Source: Treponema sp. UBA937
Lineage (GTDB): Bacteria; Spirochaetota; Spirochaetia; Treponematales; Breznakiellaceae
Direction of reading: 5' to 3'
Assembly: GCA_002293455.1 (NCBI GenBank)
Contig: DBDH01000006.1
Coordinates: 6,686 to 26,153, forward strand
DNA length: 19,468 bases
Shown here piece by piece: positions 1-7,084 of this stretch. Each line of letters begins with the position of its first letter. Position 1 is the stretch's first letter. A program made the translations under genes and the position numbers. The notes below the pieces were generated by a model that saw nothing but the letters and a program-made list of their open reading frames with translations, ran no database searches and was not told where the DNA came from.

Positions 1-324
1 AGTTTTGCAACAGCCTCTAATGTTGATCATTTCTTTATTGCATTGGGTGATAAGAATATAGGATATATCCGCATCCAACGCATTGATGATGGTACATTCA
101 GGCTTTCACAGATGTTTATCCTGCCGGAATTTCAAAGAAAAGGTTATGCGCAGAAGGCAATAAAACAAGCAGAATCTTATTATCATGAGGCCAAAAAATG
201 GGTTTTAGACACCATAAAGCAAGAAGATGTATTATGTCACCTTTATGAGAAAATGGGTTATACGTTAACCGGTATTGAAAGAAACATTAAGCCCGGTATG
301 GACTTGGTTAACTACGCAAAATAA
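1..324 (+). CDS. GNAT-family N-acetyltransferase, 5' end outside the window
   Basis: The frame is open from base 1 to the TAA at 322-324, giving 107 residues of the C-terminal part of a GNAT acetyltransferase; the true start lies upstream. A TTG at 43 is in frame, but coding continues before it, so it is not needed as a start. The acetyl-CoA binding motif is visible as MFILPEFQRKGYAQKAI (Q/R-x-x-G-x-A), preceded by a beta strand (GYIRIQRI) and followed by the typical late strand YEKMGYTLTG. GNAT enzymes transfer an acetyl group from acetyl-CoA to an amine; the substrate cannot be told from this fragment. The gene is visibly AT-rich compared with the fatty-acid genes further right, which fits an accessory gene. 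Family call is fairly safe, function unknown. Confidence 0.8.
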   Translation, partial: SFATASNVDHFFIALGDKNIGYIRIQRIDDGTFRLSQMFILPEFQRKGYAQKAIKQAESYYHEAKKWVLDTIKQEDVLCHLYEKMGYTLTGIERNIKPGMDLVNYAK

Positions 325-411
325 ACAAACTGCCGCCGCGCACTTCGTTTTATACCATCGCTTACTTTCGGGATTTCCCAATTTGTGAAAGCGTGGTAAA
401 ATCATTAAGTA

Positions 412-450
412 CGATTGCTCTGGGCAAGTGCAATCGGGTTTTTGTATTTT
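412..450 (+). terminator. Rho-independent terminator candidate
   Basis: Perfect 7-bp stem CGATTGC (412-418) / GCAATCG (430-436) with an 11-nt loop, followed by GGTTTTTGTATTTT. It lies 88 bp after the acetyltransferase stop and just before the Nudix gene. It probably ends the upstream transcript. A TAAAAT at 397-402 could be a -10 just before it, so an attenuator for the Nudix gene is possible but weakly supported. Confidence 0.55.
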
Positions 451-475
451 GCGTGGTTGGATGGAGATGACATAA

Positions 476-949
476 TTGAAGATTAGAAAAAGTGCACGGG
501 CAGTTATGCTAAATCAAAATAATGAGATATTTCTTTTCAAATTCCATTTTTCTTTTATGCAGGGGGAAAAAACGTTATGGGTAACTCCTGGAGGCGGACT
601 TAACGAGGACGAGGATTTTGAAAGCGGTTTAAGGCGTGAATTATTTGAGGAAACGGGTCTGACTGACATAGATATAGGGCAGTGGATATGGTTTAGAAAC
701 AAACCTTTTACAATGAAAAATGGCGAGCAAATACTGTCGGAAGAAAGATACTATTTAGTGAGAACAAATAACGCAGCGATAACGTTTGAATATATGGACA
801 GCATTGAAAGGGGCCTCACAAAAGAAGGCAAATGGTGGTCTGTTGAATCGTTAAAATTATCTTCGGAAGAGTTTTTTACGGAAAGACTATCTGAAAGATT
901 ACAAGAAATCATTGATGGCGGATATTTTGTCGAACCGGTAGAAGTCTAA
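476..949 (+). CDS. Nudix hydrolase
   Basis: 157-residue Nudix-fold pyrophosphohydrolase, which cleaves a nucleoside diphosphate linked to another group, using divalent metal. The Nudix box is complete at residues 40-62: G40, E46, R54-E55-L56, E58-E59, G61-L62, matching G-x5-E-x7-R-E-U-x-E-E-x-G-U. The protein starts with the usual first strand (KIRKSARAVMLNQNNEIFLF). The start is TTG at 476, preceded by GGAG in 'ggatggagatgacataattg'; M11 (ATG at 506) would cut the first strand. Length is normal for a single-domain Nudix protein. Substrate cannot be inferred (house-cleaning NTP, nucleotide sugar or other). It lies convergent to fapA with only 6 bp between the stop codons and is AT-rich, suggesting accessory origin. 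Confidence 0.85.
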   Translation: MKIRKSARAVMLNQNNEIFLFKFHFSFMQGEKTLWVTPGGGLNEDEDFESGLRRELFEETGLTDIDIGQWIWFRNKPFTMKNGEQILSEERYYLVRTNNAAITFEYMDSIERGLTKEGKWWSVESLKLSSEEFFTERLSERLQEIIDGGYFVEPVEV

Positions 950-955
950 AGCGTA

Positions 956-2413
956 TTATGTCAGAGGGCCCGTAATCAATTTTCCTTGTTCTTTTGAAAG
1001 TGTGATTTTTGCTTTTTTGATTGTACTTTCAACATACAAAGCGATATCACAAATCTGTATGACGGTTCCGGGGGTAATTTCGCCTTTTACTTCGACTGAG
1101 GCTTGTTCGTCGGCATTGAGTTTCGCTAAGAGTTCGATGATATGAGCCTGAATTTTTTCAAGTTCATCTTTTAATCTGGCGGATAGTTCTTCGATTTTTT
1201 GATCCGCTAAAGAAGCGTGCGGAGAAGACTCTATAATATCTTTTAATTTTTGCTGTTTTCCGTTAATAATGCGCAGCTTATAATTCAATTTTTCCAATTC
1301 CTGCTGAATCGTAAAATCGATGCCGCAATGTATTTTGGTAGATTTTCCCCCTCTTTTCCCTATAAACGCGGTTTTGATTCCGTGAACCGCGTAAATCTCT
1401 CCTCCTACAATACTGCCCTTATCCCCCATGAAAAGACTTTGAAGCGTAAAAACACTGGAACTTATAATTTCCGAATCTATATTGATTTCGTTCCGCGCAG
1501 CCAGCCGGCAGTTGCGTACAAACTTTGCTTTTATGCTGCCGCCGGCTTTTAAAAGAGCTCTTCCGTGGCCGATAATGCCTCCGTGCACGATTATATCTTT
1601 TTTCGCGATAACTTCCGTAGCATCCAATGTTTCTTTCGTCATAATCGATCCGCCGGAAATAACTTTAAACCCCTCGGCAACAAAACCTTCAATAACAATA
1701 TCGCCCGGAAAGGAGATATGCCCTGTGGCGTACCCTACATTTCCCTTAATCACGAGAACTTCATCGACACTAAGAATTCCGTTGTTATGTATCAGGCGTC
1801 CGTCGATATTTGAAACTATTTTGTCATCTTCGGTGCGGACATTCTTTTCCCCGGAAACTCCCTGTATGTTCAATAAACCCTTGGGGATGGGGTCGCCGTG
1901 GATGTTTTTCCCATCCCTGCCCTCGACCGCTTTTTGCTGTACCGCTAAAATCTGATCTTTTTTTACCATGATAAAAGGCGATATGGCTTTGTAATCTATG
2001 CGGGGAACATCGAGGCCGGGGAATCCCGGATTCATCAATGTTTTATCAAGCTGAAAATAAGCCGGAACATCGGGAATCGCTTTTTCTCCCTGAGCAATGA
2101 GGACCTCTTTTACCGGTTTCCTGTTTTTTCCTATTGATGACAATGCATTTTCGATATTTTCCCAAATCACACCGTATTTTATGTTAAACTTTAGCAGAGC
2201 GTTCGATACAAAATCATGTGTCAGCGGATCCCCGTCTCCGATAGGAGGAAAAAAATCGCCGCGGGCTTCCATGCTGTTTTCATCATAACTGATGGTCAGT
2301 GTTCCATCGTTTTCATGCAGCCCAAACAAGGTGGATTTCTGAGCCGGACTCGATTCCGTTTCTATTTCCGTTTTTGTTTCCATGTTTTGAAAAGAATCTT
2401 GATTATCATCCAT
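956..2413 (-). CDS. FapA / DUF342 family protein (flagellar assembly protein A-like)
   Basis: About 485 residues. The N-terminal half carries the DUF342 features, including a conserved GRDGKNIHGDPIP stretch (about residues 165-177). From about 200 to 365 there are regular Gly/Ile/Val-rich strands (e.g. LVIKGNVGYATGHISFPGD) expected for the right-handed beta-helix of the family. A charged coiled coil follows (about 370-430), then a short C-terminal strand region. The family is linked to flagellar assembly or cell-surface/polar roles in some bacteria; the exact role is not settled and no flagellar gene is adjacent. I chose ATG at 2411-2413 because TCTCC at 2421-2425 (GGAGA on the coding strand) is 7 nt upstream. 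A start at 2464 would add 17 residues without a good ribosome site. It is divergent from argR. Confidence 0.8.
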   Translation of the reverse strand: MDDNQDSFQNMETKTEIETESSPAQKSTLFGLHENDGTLTISYDENSMEARGDFFPPIGDGDPLTHDFVSNALLKFNIKYGVIWENIENALSSIGKNRKPVKEVLIAQGEKAIPDVPAYFQLDKTLMNPGFPGLDVPRIDYKAISPFIMVKKDQILAVQQKAVEGRDGKNIHGDPIPKGLLNIQGVSGEKNVRTEDDKIVSNIDGRLIHNNGILSVDEVLVIKGNVGYATGHISFPGDIVIEGFVAEGFKVISGGSIMTKETLDATEVIAKKDIIVHGGIIGHGRALLKAGGSIKAKFVRNCRLAARNEINIDSEIISSSVFTLQSLFMGDKGSIVGGEIYAVHGIKTAFIGKRGGKSTKIHCGIDFTIQQELEKLNYKLRIINGKQQKLKDIIESSPHASLADQKIEELSARLKDELEKIQAHIIELLAKLNADEQASVEVKGEITPGTVIQICDIALYVESTIKKAKITLSKEQGKLITGPLT

Positions 2414-2485
2414 CCAAGCATCTCCATAAGGTAAAAGATATTCCCAGCATACACAAAGCAGCATGAAAAAAACTTCTACGATTAC

Positions 2486-2514
2486 ATTATCGGTATTTTT
2501 TAACTTTGGATCAA
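2486..2514 (-). promoter_or_regulatory. Predicted promoter for fapA
   Basis: On the minus strand, TTGATC (2509-2514) is separated by 17 bp from GATAAT (2486-2491), a good sigma-70-type match pointing to fapA. The leader to the chosen ATG would be about 65-70 nt. Prediction from consensus only. Confidence 0.45.
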
Positions 2515-2575
2515 ACTCCCATAATAAATTATATCATTTATCAAGGTAAAAATGATTGCTTTATTAAAAATGAGC

Positions 2576-2604
2576 TTGAAAAAATTAAGATGACATTATA
2601 TCTT
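2576..2604 (+). promoter_or_regulatory. Predicted promoter for argR-pgi
   Basis: TTGAAA (2576-2581), 17-bp spacer, TATCTT (2599-2604). The -35 is good and the -10 is moderate (4 of 6). The predicted start, near 2611, puts the ARG-box-like site in the first transcribed bases. Confidence 0.35.
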
Positions 2605-2615
2605 TATGCAGATAG

Positions 2616-2633
2616 TAGGAATAAATATTCATT
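2616..2633 (+). promoter_or_regulatory. ARG-box-like ArgR operator candidate
   Basis: TAGGAATAAATATTCATT contains the near-palindrome GAATAAATATTC and matches the Bacillus-type ARG box CATGAATAAAAATKCAAK at 14 of 18 positions (my count). It lies between the predicted argR promoter and the argR ribosome site, which fits autorepression by ArgR. AT-rich spacers give chance matches, so this is moderate evidence. Confidence 0.4.
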
Positions 2634-2674
2634 CTATTCAACTTTTTGCGGTGAAAAGCAAAACGGAGTGATGT

Positions 2675-3148
2675 GTGAAAGAACGCTTGGCGCGCCTAAA
2701 AGCGGTCCGAAAATTGATAAAGACGTACCGTATAGAATCCCAGGAAACGCTTCTGGTTCATCTGCAAAAAGAAGGTTTTCTGGTAACCCAGGCAACGCTT
2801 TCTCGGGATTTAAAGCTCTTAAAAGTGGGAAAAATTTCCGACGGTCATAACGGCTATGTCTATTCCCTCCCCGGCGATGATGAACAGCGGGAAGCTGAAA
2901 AAACCTATATCCACGATTTTTTACGGGGTTATATTTCGATAGAAAGTTCCGGAAGCATGGTCGTGATCAGAACCTATTCCGGCCATTCCGATTCGGTTGC
3001 TTTGGCGGTCGATAATTTCGGCTTCGATGAAGTCCTCGGTACCATTGCCGGCCGTGACAACACCGTTTTTGTCTGCCTCCGTGAAGGCCTCACCGGAGAC
3101 GATTTTATGTCCCTTATGAAAGAAAATATTCCCGAACTGGAAGATTAG
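2675..3148 (+). CDS. argR: Arginine repressor ArgR
   Basis: 157 residues, normal for the ArgR/AhrC family, hexameric regulators of arginine synthesis and breakdown. The N-terminal winged helix has the recognition signature TQATLSRDLKLL (38-49; S43, R44, D45). The C-terminal oligomerisation and arginine-binding domain shows SGHSDSVALAVD (102-113) and GTIAGRDNTVFV (122-133), the family's GTIAGDDT-type motif with an Arg inserted before Asp. The start is GTG at 2675, with GGAG at 2665-2668 six bases upstream. pgi begins 38 bp after the stop, so the two are likely one transcript. Autoregulation is suggested by the ARG-box-like site upstream. No arginine pathway gene is in the window. Confidence 0.93.
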   Translation: MKERLARLKAVRKLIKTYRIESQETLLVHLQKEGFLVTQATLSRDLKLLKVGKISDGHNGYVYSLPGDDEQREAEKTYIHDFLRGYISIESSGSMVVIRTYSGHSDSVALAVDNFGFDEVLGTIAGRDNTVFVCLREGLTGDDFMSLMKENIPELED

Positions 3149-3186
3149 TTCAATCATGCATTATTATTGGTAATAAGGGAGTTTTT

Positions 3187-4767
3187 ATGAATTTCAATAA
3201 TCTTGATACAATATCAGCGTATAAAAAACTGTTGTCGCTTGCGCCGGAAGGAAAGAATTTCGATTTTAGGCGCGTTCTTGACGGCAAGCGGGTAGAATCA
3301 TGCAAAACGATGATGGCGGGCGGTCTGCAATATTCCTGGGCCGCAAAACCGGTAAACGACGGCGTTCTGGAATTGTTCCAGGCTCTCGCCGATGAAACGG
3401 AATTGATCGCGAAATATAACATGATTCTTAACGGCGAGACCATGAATCCCGGTGAAAACAGGAAGGTACTGCATCATCTTTTGCGGGGACAGTCGGGAAA
3501 TCCGGTTATGCACGATGGAAAAGACCTTGGGAAATTTTATGCCGGAGAATTGGCACGATTTTCCGCGTTTGCGGACAAGGTTCACCGCGGAGAATTAAAA
3601 GGCAGTACCGGAAAGCAATTTACCACGGTGGTACAAATCGGTATCGGCGGTTCGGATTTGGGGCCGCGGGCTATGTATCTTGCGCTGGAAAATTGGGCGG
3701 AAAAGGAAGGCTGTAAAAAGCTCGGCGCGATATTTATTTCCAACGTAGACCCCGACGACGGCGCGGCGGTCATTTCAGAGGTAAATCTTCCCGAAACGCT
3801 TTTTATTTTGGTATCAAAAAGCGGGACCACGCAGGAAACGCTGGCGAACGAACTGTTCGTAAAAGCGAAACTCCAAAAAGCCGGTCTCGACGCAAGCAGG
3901 CATATCGCGGCTGTTACAAGCGAAACCAGCCCTCTCGCGAATAATCCTCAGTATCTCGATTCGTTTTATATTGATGATTTTATCGGCGGGCGCTATTCTT
4001 CTACATCCGCTGTGGGCGGAGTGGTATTGTCTCTCGCTTTCGGCAAAGAAACTTTTGCCGCCTTCCTTAAAGGCGCGCATGAAGCCGATATGCTTGCACT
4101 AGAAAGCGATGTCCGGAAAAATGCCGCCCTGCTCGACGCCCTCATCGGCGTTTGGGAAAGGAACGTTTTGCTATATCCTTCAACCGCGGTGCTTCCTTAC
4201 AGTCAGGCTTTGTCCCGCTTTCCGGCTCATCTTCAGCAGCTTGATATGGAATCCAACGGCAAGCGCGTGAACCGCCGCGGCGAAGCGGTTGCGTATGCCA
4301 CGGGACCTGTTGTTTTCGGTGAACCCGGAACCAACGGCCAGCATTCTTTTTATCAGCTTTTGCATCAGGGAACCGATATTATCCCGCTGCAATTTATCGG
4401 CTTTACCGAAAGCCAGCGGGATGATGATGTTGAAGTGGACGGAAGCTCCAGCGAGACGAAATTGAAGGCAAACCTCATCGCCCAGATTGCGGCCTTTGCC
4501 AAAGGTCAGGATGACGCGAACAAAAACAAGGAATTTCCGGGCGGCCGGCCGTCCAGTTTGATTTTCGGCAAAAAACTTACTCCCGAAGCCTTGGGTTCCC
4601 TTTTGGCTCATTTTGAAAACAAAGTGATGTTTCAAGGCTTAATCTGGAACCTCAATAGTTTTGATCAGGAAGGCGTTCAGCTCGGAAAAATCCTCACAAA
4701 GAAAGTGCTTTCAGGGACATCCGGCGACAGCGCGCTTGAAGCCTACGGGAAATTGCTGGAAATATAA
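3187..4767 (+). CDS. pgi: Glucose-6-phosphate isomerase
   Basis: 526 residues; interconverts glucose 6-phosphate and fructose 6-phosphate in cytoplasmic glycolysis and gluconeogenesis. Family landmarks are all present: IGIGGSDLG (151-159), phosphate-binding SKSGTTQET (210-218), the first PGI signature FIGGRYSSTSAVG (265-277), catalytic E355 in LDMESNGK, H393 in GQHSFYQLLHQGT, and the active-site lysine K501 in VQLGK. Length fits the bacterial long form. The ATG is 5 nt after AAGGGAG (3175-3181). No terminator was seen between argR and pgi, so argR-pgi co-transcription is likely. efp follows after 85 bp but has its own promoter. Confidence 0.96.
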   Translation: MNFNNLDTISAYKKLLSLAPEGKNFDFRRVLDGKRVESCKTMMAGGLQYSWAAKPVNDGVLELFQALADETELIAKYNMILNGETMNPGENRKVLHHLLRGQSGNPVMHDGKDLGKFYAGELARFSAFADKVHRGELKGSTGKQFTTVVQIGIGGSDLGPRAMYLALENWAEKEGCKKLGAIFISNVDPDDGAAVISEVNLPETLFILVSKSGTTQETLANELFVKAKLQKAGLDASRHIAAVTSETSPLANNPQYLDSFYIDDFIGGRYSSTSAVGGVVLSLAFGKETFAAFLKGAHEADMLALESDVRKNAALLDALIGVWERNVLLYPSTAVLPYSQALSRFPAHLQQLDMESNGKRVNRRGEAVAYATGPVVFGEPGTNGQHSFYQLLHQGTDIIPLQFIGFTESQRDDDVEVDGSSSETKLKANLIAQIAAFAKGQDDANKNKEFPGGRPSSLIFGKKLTPEALGSLLAHFENKVMFQGLIWNLNSFDQEGVQLGKILTKKVLSGTSGDSALEAYGKLLEI

Positions 4768-4790
4768 GCCCCGGATTTGGTCCATATTTC

Positions 4791-4820
4791 TAGACGAAAA
4801 CCTGGTAAATAGCATATAAT
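4791..4820 (+). promoter_or_regulatory. Predicted efp promoter
   Basis: TAGACG (4791-4796), 18-bp spacer, perfect TATAAT (4815-4820). The start site would fall near 4827, leaving a leader of about 25 nt with GAGAGGAAA just before the efp ATG. Confidence 0.55.
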
Positions 4821-4852
4821 GAACCATTCTTAGATGTGAAAGAGAGGAAATC

Positions 4853-5416
4853 ATGATAAGAGGCGGAGATATCGCCAAAGGAACCTGTCTGCTCCAGAAA
4901 GGCCAGCCTTACATTGTGGTGGAGCGTGAATTTGTTAATCCCGGAAAGGGAGCCGCTTTTGCCCGGGTTAAAATGAAAAGTATTAAAGACGGATCAGTGC
5001 TCAGCCAGACGATTCAGACTCAGACGGAAGTAGAAGATGCCGTGGTCGATGTGCGCAATTGTCAGTATCAATATGCCGATCAGGATAATTATCATTTTAT
5101 GGACAGTGAAACCTTCGATCAATACGAAGTAGCCATTTCCGACATGGAAGATAAAAAATATTATCTTCAGGAAGGATCCTCCTACGAACTAACGATTTGG
5201 GAAGAAAAAGTCATCGATATTAAGATTCCGTATAAAGTTGTCTTTACGGTAGCCGAAAGCGAAAACTATGTGAAAGGCGATACGGTTTCCGGCGCCACAA
5301 AGCCCATCGTTACCGAAACCGGTCTTACCGTCCGCGTTCCGCTCTTTATCAAGCAGGATGAAAAGATCCTCGTCAACACTGAAACAAACGAGTATGTGGA
5401 ACGGGTAAATAGTTAG
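4853..5416 (+). CDS. efp: Translation elongation factor P
   Basis: 187 residues, the usual EF-P length. EF-P binds between the P and E sites of the ribosome and relieves stalling at proline runs. The N-terminal KOW-like domain carries the tip loop NPGKG with K32, at the position that is post-translationally modified in many bacteria. The C-terminal OB domain has the EF-P signature ATKPIVTETGLTVRVPLFI followed by KILVNTET; the usual Gly in the 'F-[IV]-x-x-G-[DE]' part is Asp here (KQDEK), a small deviation. The ATG follows AGAGAGGAAATC. No epmA/B/C or ymfI-type modification gene is nearby, so the modification state of K32 is unknown. Confidence 0.95.
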   Translation: MIRGGDIAKGTCLLQKGQPYIVVEREFVNPGKGAAFARVKMKSIKDGSVLSQTIQTQTEVEDAVVDVRNCQYQYADQDNYHFMDSETFDQYEVAISDMEDKKYYLQEGSSYELTIWEEKVIDIKIPYKVVFTVAESENYVKGDTVSGATKPIVTETGLTVRVPLFIKQDEKILVNTETNEYVERVNS

Positions 5417-5491
5417 CAATGCAGCAGGGAACAGTTAGCAAAGAAAGATACATCTTGGCTTTGTTAACTGATCATTGCTGATTGATCATTG
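5415..5491. repeat. Imperfect fold-back intergenic repeat
   Basis: Nested inverted repeats fill most of the efp to acetyltransferase gap: CAGTTAGCAAAG (5432-5443) pairs with CTTTGTTAACTG (5459-5470) with one G-T, flanked by AGCAATG (5415-5421) / CATTGCT (5473-5479), with an inner AAGA (5445-5448) / TCTT (5453-5456). TGATCATTG also occurs twice (5469-5477 and 5483-5491). The sequence is built from short (G/A)CAAT/AACAGT-like words. It could act as a transcript end for efp but has no U-tract; a dispersed repeat element is more likely. Similar words occur at 19074-19101. Confidence 0.5.
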
Positions 5492-5518
5492 TTTACTGTT
5501 TGTGTGGGGGTATTCGTC

Positions 5519-6157
5519 ATGCTTGTTATCCGTCCCGAAGAACCTGCCGATTACCGCGAGGTTGAAGAAGTAACCCGCGAAGCGTTTTGGAATCATCATG
5601 TCCCCGGCTGCGATGAACATTATCTTGTTCACATCATGAGATATTCCCGCGATTTCATTCCCGAACTCGATTTTGTTGCCGGTCTGGATGATAAGATCGT
5701 AGGCAATATCATGTATACAAAATCGGTGATAAAACAAACCGATGGCAATGAATTTCCCGTCATCACTTTTGGCCCGATTTCTGTTTTGCCGGAATTGCAG
5801 AAACAGGGAATCGGTTCCGCGTTAATTGAACGGTCTTTTGATGAAGCCCGCAAACTCGGACACAAAGTTGTCGTCATTTATGGTTTTCCGTCATATTACC
5901 GCCGTTTTGGTTTTGAATCCTGTGTTAGATATAACATTTCTAATATTGACGGCCGGTACCCCAAAGCGATGCAGATTTTTGAGCTGGAAAAGGGAAGCCT
6001 TGAAAATGTCTCAGGAATCTTTCTTGAAAGTCCCGTTTATATTATTGATCCGGAAGCGGCTGAAAATTTCGATAAGACCTTTCCTCCTAAAGAGAAAAAA
6101 TCAGGCATAGCCGCTCAGGCCTTATTCAAGGAAATGTCGGCCGCTTACTGGGAATAA
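5519..6157 (+). CDS. GNAT-family N-acetyltransferase (YhbS-like)
   Basis: 212 residues of a GNAT acetyltransferase resembling the YhbS/COG3153 group. Visible landmarks: an N-terminal strand LVIRPEEPADYREVEEV, the central strand VITFGPISVLPELQKQGIGSALI with the acetyl-CoA loop Q-x-x-G-I-G, and the group-typical GFPSYYRRFGF. A C-terminal extension of about 70 residues follows. The start is ATG 5519, eight bases after GGGGG (5506-5510); a TTG at 5489 is in frame but lies inside the fold-back repeat. Substrate unknown. It converges on the lipoprotein gene, with 9 bp between their ends. Confidence 0.82.
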   Translation: MLVIRPEEPADYREVEEVTREAFWNHHVPGCDEHYLVHIMRYSRDFIPELDFVAGLDDKIVGNIMYTKSVIKQTDGNEFPVITFGPISVLPELQKQGIGSALIERSFDEARKLGHKVVVIYGFPSYYRRFGFESCVRYNISNIDGRYPKAMQIFELEKGSLENVSGIFLESPVYIIDPEAAENFDKTFPPKEKKSGIAAQALFKEMSAAYWE

Positions 6158-6166
6158 ACGCCGTAA

Positions 6167-6880
6167 TTACGGATTACTCCATACAATTTCATACGAAACC
6201 GGTTTTTCCAATACGAGTAAATCCGTCAATGGCACGGAAAAATTCGCCTGATTGCCCGTGAAGGTTCCGCCTTTTACACTTTTTACCGCTCCGGGCATAG
6301 TAAGGCTGATGCTTACAAGTGCGTTTTTTATTTCATTTGATACATTGCCGCCATACACCGAAGTAACCAAATCGAGATAATCCGCGGCGCTTAATACTTC
6401 TCCGGTAGCCAAAGGCGCCATAATCGCGGAAAGATAGTCCGCTACATCTGAAGAAAAAAGACTGATGATGAGCGGCCCTTTCGTAAGATCAAGATTGATA
6501 GACAAGGATCCTTCGCCGGTGCTTCGGGTATAGCTTACAAAACGGTAAGCATTAGAACGTGATTCTTCCGTCAGCAGAAAATCATCAATGTTGCTGATTT
6601 TGATTGATCCGTCAATCGCGGATGCGCCGATATTTTTGAATTGCGCGGAAGCTATTCCGGGAGCGGCTGCCGCAGATGTTCCGATAGCGGCACTATCGAT
6701 AGAAAAACTTCCTTGATTCCGGGAAAAAGACTGCAAAAGGGCGGCTGTCCTGGGTTCCAAAGAAGTTTGTATATACACATCCGCCGATCCGTTTTCATAT
6801 ACATTCCCCGATATGCGGGCCGAACAGGAAACAAAAAGAAGGCTTAAAGCAGCACTTACGAGAAAAAACGGCTTATACAT
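6167..6880 (-). CDS. Putative lipoprotein, unknown function
   Basis: 237 residues. The first 19 residues form a lipoprotein signal peptide: a charged start (MYK), a hydrophobic core (FFLVSAALSLLF) and a relaxed spirochaete lipobox ending FVSC with C19 as the lipidation site. The mature part is Ser/Ala/Ile-rich, mostly predicted strand, starting SARISGNVYENGSADVYIQTSLEPR, with no domain I recognise. The ATG is preceded by AAGGAG (coding strand, 6885-6890). It is monocistronic between convergent and divergent neighbours. The stop codon lies within the perfect palindrome CCGTAATTACGG (6161-6172). Surface or periplasmic location is inferred from the signal only. Confidence 0.7.
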   Translation of the reverse strand: MYKPFFLVSAALSLLFVSCSARISGNVYENGSADVYIQTSLEPRTAALLQSFSRNQGSFSIDSAAIGTSAAAAPGIASAQFKNIGASAIDGSIKISNIDDFLLTEESRSNAYRFVSYTRSTGEGSLSINLDLTKGPLIISLFSSDVADYLSAIMAPLATGEVLSAADYLDLVTSVYGGNVSNEIKNALVSISLTMPGAVKSVKGGTFTGNQANFSVPLTDLLVLEKPVSYEIVWSNP

Positions 6881-6931
6881 GAAAACTCCTTGCAGACTAA
6901 TCTAACACTTTTGAAGGGATAAATCCAGTTT

Positions 6932-6965
6932 CCTCTGTGTAAGCGGCGGCAATACCTCTGTGTAA
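6932..6965. repeat. Paired 11-bp direct repeat upstream of the lipoprotein
   Basis: CCTCTGTGTAA occurs at 6932-6942 and again at 6955-6965, exactly 23 bp apart, about two helical turns. Read toward the lipoprotein it is TTACACAGAGG twice. It sits upstream of a weak TGGATT-17-TAGATT promoter-like pair for that gene. A pair of sites for a dimeric or cooperatively binding regulator is a reasonable guess. Confidence 0.4.
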
Positions 6966-7034
6966 CGATTTTTTCTCATCATTCTGCAACTTTTTTTATT
7001 CTCCAGTGTCTAATTACACGAAAAGTTGGATTTT

Positions 7035-7049
7035 GTCATTTTTAATGAC
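7035..7049. promoter_or_regulatory. Short perfect inverted repeat upstream of the acyl-CoA synthetase
   Basis: GTCATT (7035-7040), TTT, AATGAC (7044-7049): a perfect 6-bp dyad with a 3-bp centre, 36 bp before the synthetase ATG. It could be an operator. TTTTGTCAT here also matches an arm of the dyad at fabH. Confidence 0.3.
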
Positions 7050-7084
7050 CAGAAATTTATCACATAATGAAAAGAGGTGCAGTC

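Noticed and set aside
2414..2464. Longer start for fapA at 2464
   Set aside because: The 17 added residues (MLLCVCWEYLLPYGDAW) look like translated leader; a GGAGA ribosome site fits the ATG at 2411-2413 instead.
2506..2850. Plus-strand open frame overlapping the start of argR
   Set aside because: It runs through the promoter region and then out of frame through argR; the protein has no recognisable pattern.
6161..6172. Perfect palindrome CCGTAATTACGG between convergent genes as a bidirectional terminator
   Set aside because: It is only 12 bp with no loop and no T-run on either side, and it overlaps the lipoprotein stop codon.
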